DNA of 64,000 bases from [Clostridium] asparagiforme DSM 15981 (GCA_025149125.1 CP102272.1:4216001-4280000); one strand, 5' to 3'; shown: positions 17,918 through 26,925, counted from the first letter of the stretch. A program made the numbers and translations. Notes: generated from the sequence alone by a model not told the origin.

Positions 17918-18184
17918 TTACTTTCTGATGCCTAATTTCTCGATTAAAGCACGGTAGCCTTCCAGGTCGGTCTTCTTTAAATAGTCCAGAAGTCCTCTTC
18001 TCTGTCCAACCATCATCAGAAGTCCTCTTCTGGAGTGATGATCTTTCTTGTTGTCCTGTAAGTGCTGGGTCAGCTCGGCAATTCTGGCGGTCAGGATCGC
18101 GATCTGTACCTCAGGTGAACCGGTATCTCCGGGCTTGCGGCCATACTCCGCGATGATCTGTGCTTTCTTTTCCTTAGAAATCAT
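17918..18184 (-). CDS. rpsO: 30S ribosomal protein S15
   Basis: The product is 88 aa, typical for S15, with the hallmark [17 protein letters not shown] and [21 protein letters not shown]. It binds 16S rRNA in the platform of the small subunit. The ATG at 18182-18184 was chosen because GGAGGAAACATC precedes it directly and the family begins MISKEKK; the frame stays open further upstream but without a ribosome site. Confidence 0.98.
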   Translation of the reverse strand: MISKEKKAQIIAEYGRKPGDTGSPEVQIAILTARIAELTQHLQDNKKDHHSRRGLLMMVGQRRGLLDYLKKTDLEGYRALIEKLGIRK

Positions 18185-18513
18185 GATGTTTCCTCCTAAA
18201 TTAAAATTAGTCTTACCGTAAACCAGGCCGTCGGCTGGAGTCACCGGACAACCGGGCATCGGCGTCATTTCATACCGATTCAGTATATCACACTCCGGTT
18301 CGGTTGTAAACCGGATTTTTGAGTAATTAAAAAACTTTGAAAAACATTAACAGGATTTCCATTTTAAAAATTCTTATACCATTTTATCCCGTTTTTCTCC
18401 GCATCACTTCCCCTCGGCCTTGAGCCATTACAATAATCGCGATTATGTTGCATTGCTCTCTACTATCGAAAACGAGGGGGGTATTGTTTTTCCCCGCCTC
18501 CGTAAAACATTTT
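18185..18513. other. Intergenic region holding the rpsO leader and promoter
   Basis: The right half contains the rpsO promoter and about 90 bp of leader with GC-rich self-complementary stretches. The part nearest the MATE gene shows only a GGGG/CCCC hairpin near 18475-18500 that may terminate MATE transcripts weakly. No gene is seen. Confidence 0.5.
18282..18310 (-). promoter_or_regulatory. rpsO promoter with extended -10
   Basis: On the minus strand TTTACA (18305-18310) and TATACT (18282-18287) are 17 bp apart, with TGA directly before the -10 as a TGn extension. The start of transcription would lie about 90 bp before the rpsO ATG. Confidence 0.8.
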
Positions 18514-19923
18514 TCAGCCGGGTAACTTCCGTTTTACCGCCCCGCCGGTCTTCCCGGCCTCGAGGCTCGCCGGTTCGGCGGGAATCCCGTCTTCGATCCG
18601 CTCCCGCTCCTCTCGTCCCGCCATGCCCCGCACAAACAGCAGGGTGATTCCCAGGCAGACCGCTTCAGACACCATGGGCGCCCACCATATGCCCTCGCCT
18701 CCGAACAGGGCGATACAGCCGGCCAGAGCCGCAAACAGGATTACCACGCCGCGTCCCAGGGAGATGACCAGGGATTCCTTCGGCCGCTCAACCGCCGTGA
18801 AATATCCGGATCCCACCACGTTGAAGCCCACGATCAGAAAGGAGACGCTGAAGATCCGGAACACGGATGCGGAATACGCCCGCAATTCGGTCAGCTCCTT
18901 TGAGATAAAGACATTGACCAACAGCTGCGCCCCGCCCATGCAGGCAAGAAACGCGGCCCCGGCCAGGCCCACGGTGGCGGCCAGGGAGTAGCGCAGCAGC
19001 TTTTTGCAGACCTCATGGTTCTGTTTCCCGTAGTAGAAGCTGATCAGCGGCTGGATGCCCTGGCTGATGCCCGCCATGGACATAACCACGATCATATTGA
19101 CATAGGCGATGATGGTGTAACTCACCACGCCCTGCTCCCCGATGTAGCGCAGAATGGCGTGATTGAACATGAACACCGTGATTCCCGCCGACAGCTCGGT
19201 AAGGCCGGAAGACAGGCCGATCTTCACCACCCGGACCAGCTGCCCGAAGTCCCAGGACGGCTTTGCAAACCGGATGACGGCCTTTGGCCCGAGGAAATGC
19301 TTCAGGTATAAAAAGACAGGGATCATCTGGGAGATGCCCGTGGCCACTCCGGCGCCGGCCACCCCCCAGTGAAACACCATGACGAACAGGTAGTCCAGAA
19401 TGCAGTTGATCACAGCGCCCAGGGAAACCACGATGGTGGCGAACCTGGGGTAGCCGTCGGTTTTCACCAGCGTCTCAAAGGTGTAGGAAAGGATGAAACA
19501 CCAGGCAAAGGGAAGGATGGACAGGATATAATGGCGCGCATACTCCATGGTGGCCTCCGTAGCCCCCAGAAACCGGACCGCTGGGTTCACTCCCAGCCAC
19601 ATGACCACGGTGATCAACAGGGACACCGCCGCAGAAACGATCAGGTTCTGGGTGTTGGCCTGGTTGGCCTCCAGGTGTTTTCCCTGGCCCAGATAGATGG
19701 CCACGATGGTGGACGTGCCCACCGCGAAGAGAATGGACACGGAAAACAGGAAGTTCACAAAGGGAGAGACAATGTTCACCGCGGCCAGCGCCGACTCGGA
19801 CACGCCTCTCGCCACAAACATACCGTCCACCATGGTGTACAGCGCAAAGATCCACTGGGCCACCACCGACGGCCAGACAAATCTCCAGAAATTTTTCTTC
19901 AGCGAAATACCTTCGAAATTCAT
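18514..19923 (-). CDS. MATE family multidrug efflux transporter
   Basis: The product is 469 aa with about 12 hydrophobic segments. The MATE layout is clear: FVWPSVVAQWIFALYTMVDG near the start, FLFSVSILFAVGTSTIVA, and in the second half AGISQGIQPLISFYYG, the duplicated family signature. It should export cationic or drug-like compounds using a sodium or proton gradient. The last 30 residues are charged and cytoplasmic. The ATG has GGGGG 6 bases upstream. It is divergent from a MerR regulator whose operator lies in the shared 130-bp gap, so it is probably the target of that regulator. Confidence 0.92.
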   Translation of the reverse strand: MNFEGISLKKNFWRFVWPSVVAQWIFALYTMVDGMFVARGVSESALAAVNIVSPFVNFLFSVSILFAVGTSTIVAIYLGQGKHLEANQANTQNLIVSAAVSLLITVVMWLGVNPAVRFLGATEATMEYARHYILSILPFAWCFILSYTFETLVKTDGYPRFATIVVSLGAVINCILDYLFVMVFHWGVAGAGVATGISQMIPVFLYLKHFLGPKAVIRFAKPSWDFGQLVRVVKIGLSSGLTELSAGITVFMFNHAILRYIGEQGVVSYTIIAYVNMIVVMSMAGISQGIQPLISFYYGKQNHEVCKKLLRYSLAATVGLAGAAFLACMGGAQLLVNVFISKELTELRAYSASVFRIFSVSFLIVGFNVVGSGYFTAVERPKESLVISLGRGVVILFAALAGCIALFGGEGIWWAPMVSEAVCLGITLLFVRGMAGREERERIEDGIPAEPASLEAGKTGGAVKRKLPG

Positions 19924-19983
19924 AAAATTCCCCCTTTTATTTCAGCGCGGACAGCGCAGATAACTCCGTTTTGACAACCGCCG

Positions 19984-20021
19984 TTGCAATTTCAGTATAA
20001 ACCTTGGTATAATACCAAGGT
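19984..20021 (+). promoter_or_regulatory. MerR-type operator and promoter between the MATE and merR-like genes
   Basis: ACCTTGGTAT and ATACCAAGGT form a perfect 10-bp inverted repeat around one central A (20001-20021). On the plus strand TTGCAA (19984-19989) and TATAAT (20008-20013) are 18 bp apart, and the -10 box lies within the operator, as expected for autoregulation. A second possible plus-strand pair, TTGACA at 19971 and TATAAA at 19996, has 19-bp spacing. On the minus strand TATACT lies beside the operator toward the MATE gene. Confidence 0.8.
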
Positions 20022-20056
20022 ATACAGCAAAATTTGCCAGATTTGGAGGGGATTCC

Positions 20057-20854
20057 ATGTCTACATATTATAAAATCGGTGAGATCGCGGCCTTATACGG
20101 CATCAGCACGGACATTCTGCGCTATTACGAGGAGCTTGGCATCCTGGTGCCCCGGCGGGCGCCAAACGGATACCGGATCTACCGCACCGAGGATCTGTGG
20201 TGCCTGAATGTGATCCGCGACCTGCGGGATTTGGGATTTTCCATGGACCAGATCCGGTCCTATATCGAGAACAGAAGCGTGGGCTCCACCCTGGAGCTGT
20301 TTCAGCAGGAAATGTGCCTGATCGACCAGCAGATCGCCCGGCTTCAGGGGCTGCGGGACAACATTATCACCCGCCGCGAGACCATCGCCCAGGCAGTCCG
20401 GCTGCCGCTGGGGATCATTTCCTTAAAGACGCTGCCCGAACGGCCCTGCCACCGGATCATGCAGAGCTATGAGACGGACGAGGAGATGGACGTCCTCATC
20501 AAGCAGCTGGTGGCATTTGAGCCGGACCGCCAGTATATTATCGGCAACAACCAGATGGGTTCCTTCCTGAACCTGTCGGATGCTCTGGACGGGCGCTGCC
20601 AGCAATATGAGGCGGTGTTCCTCCTCCACCCGGAGGGAGAACATTCCATCGAGGCGGGACCCTATCTGTCCGTCTGTTACAGCGGCAGCTTCCGGCAGAC
20701 CCGCCGGTTCGTGCCCCAGCTCCTGCAATATGCCCGGGACCACGGCATGGCGGCCTGCGGCCCCCTGCTGGAGCTGCTCTGGATCGACAACCACACCACC
20801 AAACATGTGGAGGAGCAGGTGACGGAACTTCAGCTGAAGGTTGCGCTGCCTTAG
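20057..20854 (+). CDS. MerR family transcriptional regulator
   Basis: The product is 265 aa. Residues 3-72 are the winged-helix MerR domain (YKIGEIAALYGISTDILRYY, then NGYRIYRTEDL). A coiled coil follows (about 78-115), then a roughly 150-residue effector domain of the GyrI-like, drug-sensing kind. The ATG has GGAGGGG 7 bases upstream. Ligand binding would twist the long-spacer operator DNA and switch on the divergent MATE gene; this is inferred from the architecture and the site at 20001-20021. Confidence 0.9.
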   Translation: MSTYYKIGEIAALYGISTDILRYYEELGILVPRRAPNGYRIYRTEDLWCLNVIRDLRDLGFSMDQIRSYIENRSVGSTLELFQQEMCLIDQQIARLQGLRDNIITRRETIAQAVRLPLGIISLKTLPERPCHRIMQSYETDEEMDVLIKQLVAFEPDRQYIIGNNQMGSFLNLSDALDGRCQQYEAVFLLHPEGEHSIEAGPYLSVCYSGSFRQTRRFVPQLLQYARDHGMAACGPLLELLWIDNHTTKHVEEQVTELQLKVALP

Positions 20855-20909
20855 AGAGGCAGATGCGCGCTTAGAGTTTTTCGGATTGCACAGATATGCA
20901 CCGGTCCGC

Positions 20910-22013
20910 TCAGATATCCTCCGGCCCACACAGCCGGTCCGCCCCAAGCTCCGCCAAAATACGGTTTTTTTCATTCATGGCTCCGAAATGATCCGGGCAG
21001 CAGATCACCCGGCCGCAGGCTTTCAGCACTTCGGCCGCCCGGGCAAACGCCTCCTCTCCGATGGGTTCAAAGGCCCGCTCTGCGATCAGACGGGAGGCAA
21101 GGGCCTTTGCCACCGGATAGTCGATGTCGTTTTCGTGGAGCACCCCGGCGGCAAAGGGAATTCCCCTGCGCTGGAGCCTGCGGTAAACGGGGATTCCGCT
21201 GCCGTTTCCCCCGATGACAAAGACCCGGGGAGGCCCCTGTGCCGGTTCCATTTCCAGACAGCCAAGTTCCGCCTGGTAGCTGCCCTTGGTAATCCCGTAA
21301 AGTCTGGTAATGTATGCGGAGGTGAAGATTTCCTCCGGGGTGCCGCAGCGCTCGATGGAATTTCCGTTGACGCATACAATATAATCGGAAATCTTCTGCG
21401 CCAGGTCCAGCTCGTGGAGGGACATCAGCACCGCGACCCGTTTCCGGTGTACCAGATCCTTTAAGATGGTGAGTAATTCCAGCTTGTGCCGGATGTCCAG
21501 GAACGACGTGGGCTCGTCCAGCACAATGGCCTCCGGCTCCTGGCAGACGGCGCGGGCCAGGAGCACGCGCTGCTTCTGGCCGTCGCTTACCTCCGTGAAA
21601 TACCGCCCGGCCAGATCGTTCGCGTGCACCAGCTCCAGGGCCTCCCGCACTTTTTTCCGGTCCTGCGCGCTCAGAATTCCCATTCTGCCCGTGTAGGGAT
21701 AGCGGCCGGTGCCCGCCACGTCCTCGCAGGTCATAAGCTCCGGGTGGATCCGCTCCGTCATCAGGATCGCCATGCGCCTGGCGATCTCCTTCTCCGGCAT
21801 GTCCTGCATCCGTGCGCCGTCCAGATAGACCGCGCCGCCCAACAGGTTTAGCTGCCGGATCACGCTCTTTAAAATTGTGGATTTTCCCGCTCCGTTGGGT
21901 CCGATCAGGGTCACGATCTCCCCCGGCCTGACGTGGAGTTCAATCTGCCGGATGAGGGGAACGCTCCCGTAGCCCACGTCCATCTGTTCCGCGTAAATGT
22001 AATCGCCCGTCAT
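20910..22013 (-). CDS. ABC transporter ATP-binding protein of the iron/cobalamin uptake family, with extra C-terminal domain
   Basis: The product is 367 aa; the first 255 are a FecE/BtuD-type ATPase: Walker A GPNGAGKSTI (about 38-47), signature VSDGQKQRVLLARA, Walker B AIVLDEPTSFLD and the switch His in LMSLHELDLA. The last 110 residues are an added domain starting PPRVFVIGGNGSGIPVYRRL, with a Rossmann-like glycine pattern, and ending near FGAMNEKNRILAELG. ATP hydrolysis powers import through the permease encoded just upstream in the operon. The ATG has GGAGG 8 bases upstream. It is the last gene of the riboswitch-controlled operon. Confidence 0.9.
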   Translation of the reverse strand: MTGDYIYAEQMDVGYGSVPLIRQIELHVRPGEIVTLIGPNGAGKSTILKSVIRQLNLLGGAVYLDGARMQDMPEKEIARRMAILMTERIHPELMTCEDVAGTGRYPYTGRMGILSAQDRKKVREALELVHANDLAGRYFTEVSDGQKQRVLLARAVCQEPEAIVLDEPTSFLDIRHKLELLTILKDLVHRKRVAVLMSLHELDLAQKISDYIVCVNGNSIERCGTPEEIFTSAYITRLYGITKGSYQAELGCLEMEPAQGPPRVFVIGGNGSGIPVYRRLQRRGIPFAAGVLHENDIDYPVAKALASRLIAERAFEPIGEEAFARAAEVLKACGRVICCPDHFGAMNEKNRILAELGADRLCGPEDI

Positions 22014-22026
22014 GGATTCCGCCTCC

Positions 22027-23046
22027 TCACTGCATGTTCCTTCTGCCGCGCACCATCATATAGATGACGATGGGCGCCCCGAACACCGCCGTAACCGAGC
22101 TGATCCCCAGCTCTGTTGGGGCGAACACCGTCCTCGCGATCAGGTCGCAAAACAGGCAGAACACCGCGCCGCCCAGAAAACAGCCCGGGATCAAAAGCAG
22201 CGGTTTTGCGGTCCCAAACAGGCTTTTCACCAGTTGGGGAACCGCGATGCCCACAAAGGAAATGGGACCGGCAAAGGCGGTCACGCAGGCCGAGAGCAGA
22301 CTGGAGAGCAAAATCAGCTCCACCCGAAACCGCAGGATGTTCACGCCCATGTTTTGGGCGTAGACCTCCCCCATCTGATAGGCCCCGATGGGCTTGGCCA
22401 GCAAAAATACCAGAACGAGGGCAAGAAACGTCACCACCGCCATCACCCGTATGTTCTCCCAGGACATTCCTGAAAAGCTGCCCATGGACCAGTTGTGCAG
22501 ATTGACAATGTTGGCGTCGTCCGCAAAGGTGACCACAAAATCCGTGACCGCGGAGCAGATGTAGCCGATCATCACGCCGCAGATCACCAGCATGGACATC
22601 TTCTTCACCTTTCCGGAGATCAGCAGCACGAACCCCATGGAGATCATGGCCCCCGCAAAGGCCGCCAGGATCATTCCCCCTGAGCCAACAGGCAGGCCGC
22701 GGCTTAAAAATGCGATCATCACCAGCGAGACCACCAGCTTTGCACCCGAGGAGATGCCCAGCACAAAGGGCCCGGCAATGGGGTTGGCAAAAAAGGTCTG
22801 CAGCAGAAAACCGGACACCGACAGGCCGCCGCCCAGGATCGCCGCCGCCAAAATCCGCGGAAAGCGGATGTCCCAGACAATGCGCCGGGCGGTTTCTTCC
22901 CCGGCCCGCCGGAACAAAATCCGGCCGATCTCCCCTACGGACAGGGGCACGCTGCCGGAATTGAGATTCCAAATCATTAGCATACACATCAAAGCTGCCA
23001 GCACGGCAAATGAGAGGCCATGCCTCAGGAAAGATCGTTTTGTCAT
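22027..23046 (-). CDS. FecCD/BtuC family ABC transporter permease
   Basis: The product is 339 aa with about ten membrane helices. Family motifs are WDIRFPRILAAAILGGGLSVSG (early helix) and the coupling region with FAGPISFVGIAVPQLVK. It forms the membrane dimer for uptake of iron chelates, heme or corrinoids. The ATG has AGGAG 8 bases upstream; it follows the binding protein gene and precedes the ATPase by 13 bp. The cobalamin riboswitch upstream of the operon argues for a corrinoid, cobalt or tetrapyrrole substrate rather than a siderophore. Confidence 0.92.
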   Translation of the reverse strand: MTKRSFLRHGLSFAVLAALMCMLMIWNLNSGSVPLSVGEIGRILFRRAGEETARRIVWDIRFPRILAAAILGGGLSVSGFLLQTFFANPIAGPFVLGISSGAKLVVSLVMIAFLSRGLPVGSGGMILAAFAGAMISMGFVLLISGKVKKMSMLVICGVMIGYICSAVTDFVVTFADDANIVNLHNWSMGSFSGMSWENIRVMAVVTFLALVLVFLLAKPIGAYQMGEVYAQNMGVNILRFRVELILLSSLLSACVTAFAGPISFVGIAVPQLVKSLFGTAKPLLLIPGCFLGGAVFCLFCDLIARTVFAPTELGISSVTAVFGAPIVIYMMVRGRRNMQ

Positions 23047-23077
23047 AAAGATTGCTCCTATGGGTTCGCGCTCTGCG

Positions 23078-24370
23078 TCAGCGCAGAGGATAGATGTAGG
23101 TCATTTCCGACGGATCCGGGTCCTCCTCCGTGAGCATCCGGTGGATGTCCAGGATCATCGTTCCCAGCCCCATGCTCTCCTGAAACAGATTTTTTTCCGT
23201 ACACCACACACGGCCTTCCTTTACCGCTTTAAAATCGGCCAGAAGGCTGCTCTTGGCCAGCAGCGCATCCAGGGATTTCAGCTCCCCGTCGATGGTGCTG
23301 TTGTAGATGATGTAGTCCGCGTCCTTGGCTGCGGCATAGAAGGCTTCCATCTGCATGTTCATGGTGGAGAGGGCATTTTCCGGTTCCGCCGGATTCCGGG
23401 GCGCATAGGTCCCCCCTGCCAGCTCGATCATTTTCGCCACATAGTCGCCGGGTTTTCTCACATTGACGTAACCGTTGGAGCTGACATAGAAAAATGCCAC
23501 GGTTTTGCCCGTGGGCTCCTGCCCCATCACGGCGTTCAGCGCGCTCATCTGCCGGTTAAACAGTTCCCCGGCCAATTCCTCCCTGCCAAGCAGCACTGCG
23601 TACAGCTTCAGCCATTCCATCCGCCCCAGAGGATGGCTCTCATAGCTGGACCGCTCCACCAACACGGGGATGCCCAGCGTTTCCAGCTGCTCCTTCACCT
23701 CCGGGGAGTGATAGATCATGGTGGACTCCACGGCCAGATCGCAGGATTTGGAAAGGATCAGCTCATAGTCCGGGGCGTTGTATTTGCCCGCGTAGGACAT
23801 GATTCCGCTCTCAATGGCCTGACGGGCTTCCCGGATGTACCAGCCGGAGGCGTCCGTGCCGGACAGAGTGATCCGGTCCACGGCGTCCAGGCTGCAAAAC
23901 AGATCCATGGCCGAGGTTGCCACCAGATAAATGTTGTTCAACGGGCGGCGGACCACGGTCACACCGTCCGGGATGCCGTTCGGAACCGCCTCCCCCTCCG
24001 GAACTACAAGATAACGGTTATCGTCCGCGATTGTAATCATGGCAAAGCCGTCGTCATAGTAATCCACGGAAAACTGGTCAGCGTAGAGAAGCTCCATGCT
24101 GTGGTCGACCCGCATGTCGGACCAGTTTTGGGGGATGGCGGGGGCGGCGACCTTACCGGGAGCCGCTGTACCGCCGGATGATGGGGGCTCGGCATCGCCA
24201 GGTATGGGGGCGATAGCTGAGGCATCGGAGCCGGTTCCCGCTAAGCCGCTCTCCCGCTCCGATACCGGGCGCTCCGGGCCTGCGTTTTGCCCCGCGCGGC
24301 CGGAGCAGCCGCTGGCCGCGGCGGCAAACAGCGCGGCGGCGATTATGATTGTAAATATTTTACATTTCAT
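23078..24370 (-). CDS. ABC transporter substrate-binding lipoprotein (helical-backbone TroA/BtuF type)
   Basis: The product is about 430 aa with a lipoprotein signal (basic KCK, hydrophobic IIIAAALFAAAASGC; lipobox Cys near residue 20), so it is anchored outside the membrane. After a Gly/Pro-rich linker comes the binding fold: NIYLVATSAMDLFCSLDAVDR, DLAVESTMIYHSPEVKEQL and LGIPVLVERSSYESHPLGRMEW, typical for metal-chelate binding proteins. Three possible starts lie together: ATG at 24370 with GGGTGG 7 bases upstream is preferred, ATG at 24373 and TTG at 24376 are alternatives. The start overlaps or abuts the preceding gene end. Confidence 0.88.
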   Translation of the reverse strand: MKCKIFTIIIAAALFAAAASGCSGRAGQNAGPERPVSERESGLAGTGSDASAIAPIPGDAEPPSSGGTAAPGKVAAPAIPQNWSDMRVDHSMELLYADQFSVDYYDDGFAMITIADDNRYLVVPEGEAVPNGIPDGVTVVRRPLNNIYLVATSAMDLFCSLDAVDRITLSGTDASGWYIREARQAIESGIMSYAGKYNAPDYELILSKSCDLAVESTMIYHSPEVKEQLETLGIPVLVERSSYESHPLGRMEWLKLYAVLLGREELAGELFNRQMSALNAVMGQEPTGKTVAFFYVSSNGYVNVRKPGDYVAKMIELAGGTYAPRNPAEPENALSTMNMQMEAFYAAAKDADYIIYNSTIDGELKSLDALLAKSSLLADFKAVKEGRVWCTEKNLFQESMGLGTMILDIHRMLTEEDPDPSEMTYIYPLR

Positions 24371-24372
24371 CA

Positions 24373-25350
24373 TCAATCCACCCGCTTCAGTGTGGCGGAG
24401 TCAAAGGTCAGCGTATATTCGATCTCGTGGGGCTGGCTCATGGCGATGGTGTCCGCGATGACCGGCATTCTCCAGTCAAATCCGGTCACCGGAATCTCAA
24501 ACGTGGAATTGCCCTCCGCGGCGGCCAGGCCATATTTCTCTCCGTCCACTTTCATGTAATCGTAGTTTGCACTGCCCCAGACAATGGTGGCGGTAACATG
24601 TTTGTCCTCCACCCGCAGCGCGGCGGGCGACTCCACCGCTGCCCGCCCGGAACCGCCGTCCAGCCTGACCTCACAGGTGTAAACGCCGTCCTCCAGCTTC
24701 AGGCTCTCCGCAGTGGCGATTTTCCCATCCGCAAATGCTTCGGCCGGCAGGGAGTCCGCCCGGAATACCAGCTCCCGGTCGTACCATTTCTCTTTCTTCT
24801 TGCTGAAGGCGCTGCAATCGATTCCCATGTCCAGAGCTTCCACCGGAACCGCATAGGTGTAAGCGCCGTCCGCCGTCTCCACATATGGAATGCAGTCCGC
24901 TTCGGAAGCCTGCGCCGCCTCCTCTCCGGTACCCATGAACAGCTTTAAATAGCCGGTCCCGCTGGTAGCCATGACCGCGCTCATGACGCCGTCCTTCACC
25001 GTCAGCTCGCAGGATGTGATTCGGAACATGCTGGAACTGGAATCCACTTTTATGGGGTAAACGCCATCCTTTATTTCCGTCCCATAAACCGGTACCATTC
25101 CCGCTTCCACTACATTTTTAGGACTGACCGTCTCTTTTTCCGAGGCCACCTGTCCGCCGAGGGCGGCACTTGCGCTCTGCGCGCCGGGGGCCTCCGAATG
25201 ATCCGGCGCTCCGGCTGTGGTCCCTGTCACCTCTGCCGTCTCCGCGGCCGCGGCCGTCCCGTCCGTTCCTGCGGCTTTGCCGCCACAGCCTCCTGTCATC
25301 AGGACTGCGGCAAGAATGGCGGCGGATAAACGCAATTTATGTATACGCAT
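24373..25350 (-). CDS. Lipoprotein with two beta-rich domains, possibly NEAT-like heme or metal binding
   Basis: The product is 325 aa. The start at 25350 gives a clean lipoprotein signal (MRIHKLRLSAAILAAV, then lipobox GGC). After an Ala/Thr-rich linker come two similar halves: KDGVYPIKVDSSSSMFRITS...GTGYLKLFMGTG and EDGVYTCEVRLDGG...TIVWGSANYDYMKVDGEKY. The second block resembles the YxxxVDGxKY pattern of NEAT-type heme-binding domains, but the match is by eye only. Placed between a CbiK lipoprotein and an ABC importer, it could pass a metal or tetrapyrrole to the binding protein. The stop overlaps the region of the next start. Confidence 0.6.
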   Translation of the reverse strand: MRIHKLRLSAAILAAVLMTGGCGGKAAGTDGTAAAAETAEVTGTTAGAPDHSEAPGAQSASAALGGQVASEKETVSPKNVVEAGMVPVYGTEIKDGVYPIKVDSSSSMFRITSCELTVKDGVMSAVMATSGTGYLKLFMGTGEEAAQASEADCIPYVETADGAYTYAVPVEALDMGIDCSAFSKKKEKWYDRELVFRADSLPAEAFADGKIATAESLKLEDGVYTCEVRLDGGSGRAAVESPAALRVEDKHVTATIVWGSANYDYMKVDGEKYGLAAAEGNSTFEIPVTGFDWRMPVIADTIAMSQPHEIEYTLTFDSATLKRVD

Positions 25351-25479
25351 TTTTATTTTACCTTCAAAAGGGCGATCAGCACATTTCCCCGACCGCCCCA
25401 TCTTTCTTTTTTATTTACTTCGCCGGAACTTAAGCCCCGCCGAGGGCGTATTCCGGCCAATCGACTGCCGGGAACTATG

Positions 25480-26526
25480 CTACTTTGCCAGACTGTCCAC
25501 AGCCGCCCTGGCGTGCTCCACAAAAATCTGCTGAATTCCTTCCATCTCGCCCAAACCGCGGACCAGGCAGGTTACCTCATAACCGGCGTTCTCAAAGGTT
25601 GTTTTCCAGGAGTCCTCCTCGTCGCCTGCCATGTCGTTGTTGGCGTGATCGCCCGCAACAATCATGAGCGGCTCCAGAACCACGCTCTTATAATCGCCGG
25701 CCTGAACCATAGCCAGCACGTCGTCCAGACCGGGAGCCGCCTCGACGGTTCCCACATAATAATTTTTATAACCGGCCGCAGTCAGCATTTCCTGCATCTT
25801 GGCGTACACCTGGTTGGACTCCGCCTCCGTGCCGTGACCCATAAAGCAGATCGCGGTCTCGCCGTCGTCGTACTGGGCGGTGGCTTCCGTGATCACCTTG
25901 ATCACCGCCTTGAAGTCGTCCTCAGAGGTCAACAACGGCTGGCCCACAGCCACCTGGTCAAAGGCGTCGGAATACTCCGCCACCTCGTTCACAAGGTCCG
26001 TGTACTCCAGACCGTTCATCAGATGGGTCGGCTGGATTACCAGATTCTTAACTCCATTTTTTTCCGCCCGCGCCAGGGCCTCCCCCACATTGTCGATGGC
26101 GATGTTGTCCCGCGTTTTCACGTGGTCAATGATAATCTGGCTGGTGAAACCTCTCCTCACGGAGTAATCCGGAAACGCTTTCTCAATGGCTTCCTCGATG
26201 GCTCCGATGGTCAGCCGCCGGTTATCATTGTAGCTGGTGCCGAAGCTGACGACCATCAGCTCATTCTCACCAATTTCATCCTGATTTCTCACATTGTCCC
26301 TGGACGCATCTCCCGTATCGTAGTTCTCCCCGTCCATCTCCTCCGCTGCCGCAGTTGTCTCCGCCATGGTTGTCTCCTCCGCTGTGGTCTCCGCCTCTGT
26401 GGTTTTTGAAGAAGTCTCAGCCTCGGACTCTGCCGCGCTCTCCTTCTGTCCGCCGGAGCAGCCTGCCACCATCACCGCCGACAGCGCCGCTGCCGCAAAT
26501 ACGACCGCCAGTTTGTTCAGTCTCAT
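25480..26526 (-). CDS. cbiK: Surface-anchored sirohydrochlorin cobaltochelatase, CbiK type
   Basis: The product is 348 aa. It begins with a lipoprotein signal (AVVFAAAALSAVMVAGC), unlike cytosolic CbiK, followed by a Glu/Thr-rich linker of about 55 residues. The enzyme part has LMVVSFGTSYNDNRRLTIGAIE, VIQPTHLMNGLEY, AICFMGHGTEAESN and VLEPLMIVAGDHANNDM; the His residues in THLMNG, GHG and GDHA match the metal-binding and catalytic sites of CbiK. It inserts cobalt (or iron) into sirohydrochlorin or a similar tetrapyrrole. The ATG has AGGAGG 8 bases upstream; the frame extends upstream without a ribosome site. It is the first gene after a cobalamin riboswitch. Confidence 0.9.
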   Translation of the reverse strand: MRLNKLAVVFAAAALSAVMVAGCSGGQKESAAESEAETSSKTTEAETTAEETTMAETTAAAEEMDGENYDTGDASRDNVRNQDEIGENELMVVSFGTSYNDNRRLTIGAIEEAIEKAFPDYSVRRGFTSQIIIDHVKTRDNIAIDNVGEALARAEKNGVKNLVIQPTHLMNGLEYTDLVNEVAEYSDAFDQVAVGQPLLTSEDDFKAVIKVITEATAQYDDGETAICFMGHGTEAESNQVYAKMQEMLTAAGYKNYYVGTVEAAPGLDDVLAMVQAGDYKSVVLEPLMIVAGDHANNDMAGDEEDSWKTTFENAGYEVTCLVRGLGEMEGIQQIFVEHARAAVDSLAK

Positions 26527-26925
26527 CTTCTTTTCCTCCTTTTTAAGATGCCATATCGCTGCGTAAAAGGTAGGGAATATGCCATCTGTCTGCATTGGAG
26601 GATGTGTCTCAAACTGGCGGGGCGCTGGGCAGCGCCGTAAAGCGGTTGCGCTATGACATAGGGCAGGAGCGCTATGCCGCGGAGCTGCCGCGCAATGCCA
26701 TAGGCAGCAGCACTATGCCACGGCGCTGCTGCGCAACGCCATAGGCCACCGCACTATGCCACGGAGCTGCTGCGCAACGCCATGGGCCGCCGTGCAGCGC
26801 CCGTCTCTCAGGGACGCACTGTCCCCGGAGCTAAATCCGTCACCGTTTGAGTCAGAGACCTGCGGCGGTAAACCGCAGACCGGCACAACCAATTACTCGT
26901 GATTTGGAACTTCTATTCCCGTACC
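26527..26925 (-). other. 400-bp leader between riboswitch and cbiK, without a gene
   Basis: This untranslated stretch holds the expression platform and a 41-bp tandem repeat. A GC hairpin (CTGCGG paired with CCGCAG near 26863-26880) is seen after the riboswitch but has no T-run. No open frame with a ribosome site was found. Confidence 0.6.
26655..26800. repeat. Tandem 41-42-bp repeat, three copies and a partial fourth
   Basis: Copies begin at CATAGG/CATGGG at 26657, 26699, 26740 and 26781, giving periods of 42, 41 and 41. Each unit contains CATAG...CTATG and GCAGCAG...CTGCTGC self-complementary pieces, so each can fold as an imperfect hairpin. Confidence 0.85.

Noticed and set aside
22010-22987. 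325-residue minus-strand frame overlapping the FecCD permease
   Set aside because: The composition is Arg/Gly-rich and out of frame with the permease, which has clear family motifs.
26655-26800. 41-bp repeats as a small CRISPR array
   Set aside because: The units are directly tandem and diverged with no unique spacers.
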